Part shown: positions 5,884 through 13,593 of the stretch, one piece after another
How the letters are laid out: each line of letters opens with the position of its first letter
Numbering within the stretch: the stretch's first letter is position 1
NCBI GenBank assembly: GCA_022709385.1
Contig: JAKLIX010000002.1
Location: 232,535-296,534, forward strand
Direction of reading: 5' to 3'
Length of the DNA: 64,000 nt
Source of the DNA: Bacteroidota bacterium
Lineage (GTDB): Bacteria; Bacteroidota; Bacteroidia; Bacteroidales; CAIXZF01
Notes under the pieces: model-generated
Told to the model about the DNA's origin: nothing
What the model saw: the letters and a program-made list of their open reading frames with translations, nothing else
Databases searched by the model: none
Position numbers and translations under genes: made by a program

Positions 5884-7026
5884 CTAAGATTTTTTTATTG
5901 TTGTTAAAACTCCTTTAGGGTTTTTTGTTGATTTTATGTTCAATTCTATTGAATCAATCAGGAAAATATCTCTACCTAATAATGCTTCCCTTTTATTATT
6001 AATTATTATCCAAGGAGACGATTTCCAATTTTTTACAATTGCCACTGGCATTTTAAAAGGTCCAATGCTATTTTTGCCATTATCTGAAGCAAATGAGATA
6101 TTGCGTTGATTAATTGTATATTTATAAGGTTCACCCAAATGGTCACCCCTCATAAATGACGAACCAATGTCTGGGGCAGTAATTTGATCAGAAACAATAG
6201 TCTGGTTAGTACCACTATCAAAATCTGCATTAGCAATTTTTTGCTCTACCTGCATTATTGTCTTAGGATATTGATCTAATAGTAGTCCATCTAAACCGGT
6301 TTCTTCACTAGTTATTCCTTCTTCGCTAATTATTGGTCTAGTATATATATATGGCACTTTCTTATATTTTTCTGCCATCTTAAGTTTCTTTTCATAATCT
6401 GGCATATCCCTAAGATTTTTTGAACCATCTACTATTTCATCTCCAACAAATGCAACCCATTGTACTGCCTGTTTCCGAAATTGTGACAAAGCAATAGGCA
6501 AGAATAAATTATAATGAGACTCTAAAATCAAATCTTGATAATCTGAATAATAGAAATCCTCCCATCTTATTGAGAGACCGTTTAAGTGTTGAAGAACTCT
6601 GTTAGATATTGAAAGTTGATTAACAAGAGATGAAAATAATCTAAATTCTTTACCAGTTAATTTGGTGCGATCATGAAAAGCTGATAAATTCCGGATATTC
6701 TGTATTCTTTTATAATACTCTGATATGAATGATGATACAATAGCTATAGGAACAGAAAGACTCTGCTTTCTAATGTTTTGTGCATATACAATTCCATCAG
6801 AATTAGTTCCTAACTTAATATCGAGAATATAGAAGGAAGGATTTTCATTTCTGATAAACTTTCTCGCACTTAAGGGTGAATCAAACACTTTACAGCTTAT
6901 TATGCCATTTGAGCGGTAACTTAATGAGTTAGCATATCCCATTACAGTATCAGGAAAGTCTTCAATCCATACTGAATTGATAGGGCTTAAGGTCTTAGCG
7001 AATTTCTGAAGTTCATTACTAATCAT
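5884..7026 (-). CDS. Response-regulator receiver fused to retropepsin-like aspartyl protease
   Basis: 380 residues. The N-terminal domain (about 15-130) looks like a receiver: acidic pair Glu22-Asp23, phosphoacceptor candidate Asp69 in FYILDIKLG, Ser98/Ser99 after the fourth strand and Lys122. The middle (about 185-230) has VAFVGDEIVDGSKN and VPYIYTRP, resembling DUF5678-type segments. The C-terminal region carries DSGTNQTIVS (catalytic-type Asp270) and, about 80 residues later, LLGRDIF (349-355). This is the usual spacing and order of a retropepsin-like fold (D-T/S-G ... G-R/M-D). No DNA-binding domain is present, so the output is probably proteolysis, not transcription. The start overlaps the upstream kinase by 4 nt (ATGA). 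The membrane-protein gene follows after 2 nt. The receiver and protease assignments are by motif only. Confidence 0.7.
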   Translation of the reverse strand: MISNELQKFAKTLSPINSVWIEDFPDTVMGYANSLSYRSNGIISCKVFDSPLSARKFIRNENPSFYILDIKLGTNSDGIVYAQNIRKQSLSVPIAIVSSFISEYYKRIQNIRNLSAFHDRTKLTGKEFRLFSSLVNQLSISNRVLQHLNGLSIRWEDFYYSDYQDLILESHYNLFLPIALSQFRKQAVQWVAFVGDEIVDGSKNLRDMPDYEKKLKMAEKYKKVPYIYTRPIISEEGITSEETGLDGLLLDQYPKTIMQVEQKIANADFDSGTNQTIVSDQITAPDIGSSFMRGDHLGEPYKYTINQRNISFASDNGKNSIGPFKMPVAIVKNWKSSPWIIINNKREALLGRDIFLIDSIELNIKSTKNPKGVLTTIKKS

Positions 7027-8438
7027 TGGATATCTTTTAAGTTATTGATAGGTAGTGAAATAACAAAACGAGTTCCTTTATTGACTTCTGTCCAATCAAG
7101 TTGTAACTTACCATTATGTTCTTCAATTGTCTTTTTGGCCCAATATAAACCTATTCCACTTCCCTCTGCACCTTTTGTTGTATAAAAAGCATCAAATATC
7201 TTCTTTATCTTATCAAATTCTATCCCTGTACCATTATCTTCTATCCTTATAATAATATTTTTTTTCCCTTTTATAGCTGAGAATGATATTTCCCTATGTT
7301 CTTTTCTTCTCTGGATGACAGCATAAGCTGCGTTATTTATCATTATTCGAAACAGATAATTTAAGGACGATTTATCAACTTTGATTGCAATATTTGCATC
7401 CCGTAAGCTTTTTTTGAAACTAATCTTTTCATTATTATATTTGGTCTGTGCAAGCAAAATTTGACTCTCGATTATTTCCTTTATGTTGTGGGGTTTTAAA
7501 TTTAATTTAATCTTTTCTGGACGACCTTCAATTATTTTTCGAAGCATTTTCAAAGCTTCGTTTCTGTGTTTTAAGTTGCGTTCCCACAAATTATAAAGCT
7601 TTTGTTTTTCAGTATTAGGCAAATGAGAAAAATACACAATTGATCTGAACTCCTCTTTATCGGAATTCATGCCACTTAACAAGGCCGCTAATTCATGAAG
7701 ATGTGAACTAGCTGTTAGGTATTGGTATGTTAATCTTTCGCCTACCTGTAAACGTTCAACCATATGTTCCATTTCAGCAGTTGTTGTCAAGGTTTCATCA
7801 AGCATCTTATAAGCTTCTTCAATATAGAAATATAGTAATAAGATATTTGCAATTACCTCAGTAATAGGCATTAAGTAGTAAATATCACTAATTGAGAATC
7901 TTCCTTTCGTTCTAAAATCGCAAAGTTTTAATACTCCAACGTATTTTTCTTTAACATGTAATGGATAAAAAATTACACTCTCTTCATCTTTATCAGGTTT
8001 CGCTAATATGTAGGGCAGAATGATTTCTTCATAGTTATTTATATCATTTACACTTCCAATGATACCAGTTACTAAATGGCTTTCGTGATCTACTTCTTTT
8101 GAAATAAAATATGACTTATTTTTAATACAGTATCGGTTAATTCCAGTATTAGTAATAATCTTTATTGGCTCATCATGTTCCTTGTAATACTTTAAAAAAC
8201 AAATTTCATCTAAGTTATTATTTACAAGTTCTAAAATTTGTACATCTGGACAGCCTGTAAATGTTTCAAGCTCAGATATCACAAATTTGACATATTCTCT
8301 CTTATCAAGTGTTTCTGGATTAATATTTGAAAGAGAGGATATGATATTAATGAATCTAGGGTAAAGACAGCCTAATCCTTGTGCAGTTGAAATAAAATCA
8401 GGGCATTCTAATCTACTACTTTCAATATGTTCCACCAT
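7023..8438 (-). CDS. Soluble GAF-domain histidine kinase
   Basis: 471 residues without membrane segments. Residues about 45-205 resemble a GAF sensor domain. A coiled-coil/DHp-like region (about 210-310) follows, in which His248 (HLHELAALL) is the likeliest phosphoacceptor, although the usual H-E-x-R/K-x-P box is degenerate. The ATPase domain is complete: N box MINNAAYAV (Asn368-369), G1 DNGTG (401-405), F box FYTTK (418-422), G2 GSGIGL (426-431). It is the first gene of a three-gene unit with the receiver-protease (4-nt overlap) and a membrane protein, so it most likely phosphorylates that receiver. The ligand of the GAF domain is unknown. AT-rich, unlike the hybrid kinase at 13590-16499. 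Confidence 0.82.
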   Translation of the reverse strand: MVEHIESSRLECPDFISTAQGLGCLYPRFINIISSLSNINPETLDKREYVKFVISELETFTGCPDVQILELVNNNLDEICFLKYYKEHDEPIKIITNTGINRYCIKNKSYFISKEVDHESHLVTGIIGSVNDINNYEEIILPYILAKPDKDEESVIFYPLHVKEKYVGVLKLCDFRTKGRFSISDIYYLMPITEVIANILLLYFYIEEAYKMLDETLTTTAEMEHMVERLQVGERLTYQYLTASSHLHELAALLSGMNSDKEEFRSIVYFSHLPNTEKQKLYNLWERNLKHRNEALKMLRKIIEGRPEKIKLNLKPHNIKEIIESQILLAQTKYNNEKISFKKSLRDANIAIKVDKSSLNYLFRIMINNAAYAVIQRRKEHREISFSAIKGKKNIIIRIEDNGTGIEFDKIKKIFDAFYTTKGAEGSGIGLYWAKKTIEEHNGKLQLDWTEVNKGTRFVISLPINNLKDIQ

Positions 8439-8544
8439 GATCTAAAAAAAATATTGTTTTATTTCTAGCTTATAGTATTACCTTTAATAAAATTAGGACT
8501 TATAAGCTATCGTTTATCTAAAGATCCTCATTTTTTTTCATTTT

Positions 8545-8647
8545 GGGGTTAACGTACATGTATAACCGCCTTTTTGCACTTGTACAGCAGTTTCGCGGCG
8601 CGAAACCGATTCAAGGGCAAATAGCCGGTTGACACAATGTTGTGTGT
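8545..8647 (-). repeat. Module-ending palindrome S2
   Basis: A long imperfect inverted repeat between the restriction-modification gene and the kinase. The core GTTTCGCG-G-CGCGAAAC (8590-8606) is perfect. Outer arms pair AACCGCC (8564-8570) with AGCCGGTT (8623-8630) and TTTGCACTTG with CAAGGGCAAA. On the minus strand it follows the stop of the gene at 8651 and ends ...ATGTACGTTAACC. It could act as a terminator or a cassette recombination site. Confidence 0.5.
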
Positions 8648-9569
8648 ATTTTATTGTTTTTCAATAAGTTCAGTTAATATTTCAGGATAAATTTTGTCTA
8701 TTTCGATTTGCAAGTTAAATGTTTCATATATCGCCGTTGCTATTTTCCCAAATTCTACAGCATCTTCAAATTCAATTTTCTCTTTATTTTTTATCCATTG
8801 TTGTATAACCCTATTTTTTCCAATTTCGTAATCCCAAAGCGATTGGCCAATATTATCGAAAAATTGAGTTCCATTGATAGTAATTACATTTCGATTTTTA
8901 TCATAAATAGCATTTTCAACTTTTCCGTTGCCAAGTCCTTGAAATTTGACCTGAGGTTTATTTAATTTTATTGATTTTAGCAAATGTAAATCAGAAAGTT
9001 CTTTTCCTAAGGCTGATAGTTGTTCAAATACTTTAACATCTTTTGTGATAGGAATTTTGGGATAATCTATTTGCAATTGTTCAGGAAAACTTGCTCGGTA
9101 TGTTTTTGAATATAACACGGCATAGATATAATAAAATATTTGTTCTGTTATATTTTTCTTATTATATGTTGATTCTAAAAGCGTTTCAAACTTTACATTA
9201 AGATTTGAATATCTTTTACGCTTATCATATGCATCGTGCATGACTTCAGCATCTGTTCGATTAATCCATAATGGGAAAATATAGGATTGACCACCTAGGA
9301 AATTTTTATCAACCATACTTGAAGAAACAAAAATATGATTATATAGTTTATCATTGTGGCGCTTTTTTATTATCAATCCAATATTTTCATCAACTGTAAA
9401 ATTCTTCATGACTGCTTTTCTATCTCTGTCAATAAATTTGCTGTCATAGTATATAACCTTATCTACAAATGGTTTATGAGCATAATTGTAATATTTTAAT
9501 GAGTCGATTTCCTTGAATTGCTTCTTTACTTTGAGTAAATTAAAGTCAGAAGCGTCCTCAATATTATAT

Positions 9570-9578
9570 GTTTCTTTT
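9570..9578. repeat. Target-site duplication, left copy
   Basis: GTTTCTTTT immediately before the IS left end, repeated at 10888-10896. A 9-bp duplication. Confidence 0.9.
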
Positions 9579-10887
9579 CACTAGCGTTGCGTTAACTTTT
9601 AATAAAGTTCTTTGAAAAGCTTGATAATTCTACGTTACAGAAGATTTTGTGACGGCGACGATTTGAAATCGGTTTGGATTTACCTTGGATCAAAATTTTC
9701 TGATGAACCAAGGGAAGATGGTATTTGCTCAACTGATGGACTTTGCCTCGCAGGATGTGTTCAAATGGTGCGTCAAACGGTACGATGGCAACTATAGAGC
9801 TAAAGAGTTTACCTGTTGGCGGCAGTTTCTATGTATGTCATTTGGTCAATTGACTCATCGTGAAAGTATTAGTGATACACTTCTGTGTTTGAAGCTTCAT
9901 TCTGATAAGCTCTATCATCTTGGCGTTGGAAAAGTTGTCAATAAATCTACCTTAACCAGAGCAAATGAAAATAGGGACTGGAGAATCTATCAGGACTTCG
10001 CCTTGAAGCTGATCGAGCTTGCAAAAGATCTCTATAAGTTTGACAATCAATTAGAAGTAAATTTGAAAGGACGTGTGTTTGCAATTGATGCGACCGTCAT
10101 CGATTTATGTCTAACGGTATTCTGGTGGGCCTCTTTTAAATCAACTAAAGCAGCAGTAAAAATGCATACGATGTTGGATCTAAAGACCTCTATACCAGAG
10201 TTTATTTTGGTAACAGAAGGTAATGTTCATGATGTAATTGCGCTGGATTCGTTTGATATAGAAAAAGGAAGTTATTACGTGATGGACAAAGCCTATGTTG
10301 ATTATAAGAGACTTTTTCGGATCCATGACGAAAGGGCTTACTTTGTAGTAAGAGCAAAGACTAACCTTGACGCTAATGTTGTGGCGTCAAGAGAGGTGGA
10401 TGAAGCTACTGGTGTACTGTCAGATCAAACAATTGTATTAACAGGGCAAAATAGCTCAAAACGTTATCCAGGGAAACTTAGACTTATTCAGTACTATGAT
10501 GAAGACACGGATAAATTATTCTTCTTTCTCACCAACAACTTTAAAATCAGTGCCTTGACTGTAGCCAAGCTTTACAAGCACAGGTGGTATATCGAACTGT
10601 TTTTCAAATGGATCAAACAGCACTTGAAAATCAACCATTTTGGGGCCAAAGTGAGAACGCAGTTAAGACTCAGATTTGGATCGCAATTGCAACTTACGTT
10701 ATCGTGGCAATTGCAAAAAAACGACTTAATTTACCTCACTCATTATACGAAATCCTTCAACTGGTAAGCATTTCAGCATTTGATAGAACACCACTAAGGC
10801 AAACCTTTTCTAACAAGAATTATCAAGATGTCAAAGAACAATTTTATAATCAATTGAAAATGTTTTAACTAAGACGCAACGCTAGTG
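9579..10887 (+). mobile_element. IS4-family insertion sequence, 1309 bp
   Basis: Bounded by 14-bp terminal inverted repeats CACTAGCGTTGCGT, perfect at both ends, and flanked by the 9-bp repeat GTTTCTTTT. It carries one transposase gene, frameshifted near its end. It lies opposite to, and disrupts, the restriction-modification gene. The clean target repeats and intact ends indicate a fairly recent insertion. Confidence 0.92.
9685..10868 (+). pseudogene. IS4-family transposase, frameshifted
   Basis: A DDE transposase of the IS4 family. Catalytic residues are Asp135 (FAIDATVIDL), Asp201 (YVMDKAY) and Glu304 in the Y-x2-R-x3-E-x6-K signature (YKHRWYIELFFKWIK). The first frame runs 9685-10767. 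Near 10640 one T is missing from a T run (NHF-GAK instead of NHFWGQ), and the correct C-terminus (ENAVKTQIWIAIATYV... to KMF) continues in the next frame to 10868. Restoring one base gives a full-length protein, so this copy is probably inactive. ATG at 9703 (MNQGKMVF) is an alternative start closer to the usual family N-terminus. Confidence 0.88.
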
Positions 10888-10896
10888 GTTTCTTTT
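10888..10896. repeat. Target-site duplication, right copy
   Basis: GTTTCTTTT, identical to 9570-9578. Confidence 0.9.
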
Positions 10897-13087
10897 ATTA
10901 AATCAACTGAAAATGCTATAAAATTGTTTAGTCTTCTTTTCAAAATTTCAGAATTTTCAGCTAAGATAAAATTGTCTCTTCCAGTTGTGACACCGCTTGT
11001 ATTTTCTTTTAATATTTCATCTACTGCCCAAAAAGTGTTATATAGATCAGGATTAGAAAAATTCTTTTTTTCAAAGAAGAAATGATTTTCGTTTATTTCT
11101 ATTTCATGTTCGTTTGTGAATGAAGTAAAAAGATTATTTTTTATAAGAAAATCGTATTTAAAATCACGGTCACCGAATAAATCTTTATAATATAATTTTG
11201 CATAAGAAATTTCCTTCTTGCTTTTCGTTTTCACAAGAAACATAATTGCCGTACCTACCCGAATATCAAATACATTTTGATCTTTACCTCCGTCAGGCGA
11301 TTTTTCGTATAATTTACCATGCAGGTTTAATATATAAATTTTATCGAAAGTCAAAAGCAATTGTTTTCGCAAACCTTTGGCTGCTGCAATATTTAAATAT
11401 GTGTTTTTAGTAATTAACCCTATTACGCCGCTACCCGATTTTTCAATTTTCCAATGGCTGTAACGAATAAATTTAATGTAATCATCCGAAAGTATTTGAA
11501 TATTTTTTTCATCCTTTACATCTTCCTTGTAAAGTTTCATCATATCAGTTTCGAAGTGTGACTTATTGTACGAAGCTATTGAATAGGGTGGGTTACCAAT
11601 AATTGCTAAAATTGGTGTTTCTTTCTTAATTGCATTAGCTTCATTTGCTTCTTCTGCAAGTGATGTTAGTCCTGGCAACATGGGCATGTCAACAACATTG
11701 GCATCAAGTGTATTAGTTAAATATAATTGAAAACGATCTTTGTTGTCAAATGTATAGCCGTGTTCCTGCAATAAATACGACATTTTCAGGTGTGCAATTG
11801 CATATGGAGACATCATCAATTCAAAACCATAAAAGTCTTTAAGAATATGTCTTTTAATAAATCCGCTTTTATCTCCGTCGCCAAAACAATCTACAAATGT
11901 TTTAATTGCTTTTTGAGTCGCCTCGGCTAAGAAAGTTAATGTTCCACCCGCAGGGTCAAGAACTTTTACGCTAGTGTCAGCAAAACCTGATTTATTGAAA
12001 TCTTGTATTAAAATTTCATCTACCGAATTTACAATATATTGAACAACTGGTTCTGGTGTATAATAAACGCCCCGTTTTTCACGGGTAGTAGGATCGTATT
12101 TGTTAAGGAAGGTCTCATAAAAGTGAATAATTGGATCAGTGCCTTTACCTTGCTTGTAAAAATCGTTTAAAAGCTTTGTAGCATCAGATACACTTAATAC
12201 TTCTGCAATATCGTCAATAATCACTTCCATTTGTTGTGGCAATTTTCCCAACGAAATAAATTCAAAAACATCTCTTAAAATTCCTATTGTTGGCGGAATA
12301 TTATCAACTGCATTCTTTCGGTTAAAAGTTTCATCTTGATTTGCCCTTGTTTTAGCTGCAAACATTCCATAAGCGATAGTTTGTGAATATAAATCGGCAA
12401 ATTCACTTTCTTGTAACCCAGAAATTAAATATTTTTGGAATGCGTTATAAAAACCTCGTATGTAATTCCTTTTATCGGTATTTTGAAGCTCTACACTTAT
12501 TATTTCATCACGTAAAAATCTTGTTCGCTTTGCCAATTCAAGCGCCAAACTTTCAGCAATAAATATTTTCGGAAGTGAAAAATCAAAAAACTTGTCTAAT
12601 AAACGTTCAAAATCTGCCTGATTTTCAACTGGTGGTATCGTTTTTAGTTTTTTAGCTATAAATGGTCTGCCAATCGAAACTTTTTCAATTAATTCACCAT
12701 TGCGATACAACCTAAATTCATAAAAGTCAGTTAAAATTACATTTGGAAATGTTTCAAGGTATCGTTTTAATTGCTCTGAATTTTCTGTTCTATTCAAATC
12801 TGTTTCGGGAACTTTTGCTTCAATGTATCCAACAATTTTGTTGTCACCGTCCCAAATTCTAAAATCAGGGTTACCAGCTTCGGTCTTTTTGGGTAATATG
12901 GTAACACTAACTTTTTTTTTATTGATTGAATTTGCAAAATCATTCATTAAAGTAGCAACAGAAGGATAATAACTTTCTTCTCGCTGGTCTTCATGAGCTG
13001 CAGTTTTGGCGATTTCTTCTAAGTATTTTTTAATCATTCAACAAATTTATCAATTTTTCTGGAAGGTTGATTTTTTTTTAAGTTCAA

Positions 13088-13187
13088 TTGCACACAACGC
13101 CATGTGCAGAAGCCGGCCCCGGTACTCACCTCACTATTTTCCCAGAGGCCGGTGGGCTGGCATTTGCACAACGTTATGGGCTGGCCA
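13088..13187. repeat. Palindrome S3 upstream of the restriction-modification gene
   Basis: Nested arms GTGCA (13104-13108)/TGCAC (13165-13169) and GCCGGCC (13112-13118)/GGCCGGT (13147-13153), bordered by ACAACGCC on one side and CAACGTTATGGGC on the other. It belongs to the same structural class as S1, S2 and S4. The remainder of the 13038-13395 spacer has no convincing gene. A short minus-strand stretch reading ICEFRTFGHESTVSM (about 13270-13330) may be a gene relic. Confidence 0.5.
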
Positions 13188-13395
13188 CTTTCATAAGTAC
13201 TTTTTTAATGCTTCCAAGGTTATAATGCTCATAAACAACCACCTGCTCTTCCGGACTTCAACTTTTTTTTATCATAGATACGGTAGACTCATGGCCAAAT
13301 GTCCTGAACTCGCAGATCCGATTGTCTTTTGATCATCCATTTTTTTTCTATTCTGCTTGCCCATAACATGCCAATACCCGAACGTTCCGGTATTT

Positions 13396-13593
13396 TCACT
13401 TTGGTTCTATTGCGACATTTACGCCGATATTTCCGGTAGACGCACCTTTAGTTTCTGCTTTGCTTTCTATTATTGAAATAACTGCACCAATTGGTGAGGA
13501 AGCGGATATGTCAGCCGGATTTAATCCGGGTGAAAGATCAGGGCGGGGTGGAAGTGCCGGAGGGTTTTGTATGGTACGGATGGCCGGGTTCAC
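13396..13593 (-). CDS. Possible small protein, unknown
   Basis: 65 codons from a GTG that overlaps the stop of the hybrid kinase by 4 nt (GTGA), which is the only argument for translation. It is proline-rich at first (NPPALPPRPD) and ends GNIGVNVAIEPK. No known family, signal peptide or membrane segment. It may be a decayed 3' gene. Confidence 0.3.
   Translation of the reverse strand: MNPAIRTIQNPPALPPRPDLSPGLNPADISASSPIGAVISIIESKAETKGASTGNIGVNVAIEPK

Larger units (their letters stand above)
8651..13037 (-). pseudogene. Type IIG-like restriction-modification enzyme split by an IS element
   Basis: Removing the IS (9579-10887) and one 9-bp target repeat leaves 3069 nt, encoding an intact 1022-residue protein. 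The N-terminus has a PD-(D/E)xK nuclease core: NPDF (Asp58) and YIEAK (Glu73, Lys75). Next comes an adenine-N6 methyltransferase with motif I LDPAGGT (about residue 360) and motif IV GNPPYS (about 483). The C-terminal third, including FYYIYAVLYSKTYRA, resembles the specificity region of type IIG/ISP enzymes. No helicase domain is present. The gene fragment 10869-13037 now reads 722 codons into the IS end, so nuclease and methylase domains could still be made without the specificity region. The fragment 8651-9409 is the untranslated remainder. The gene was functional until a recent insertion. Confidence 0.88.
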
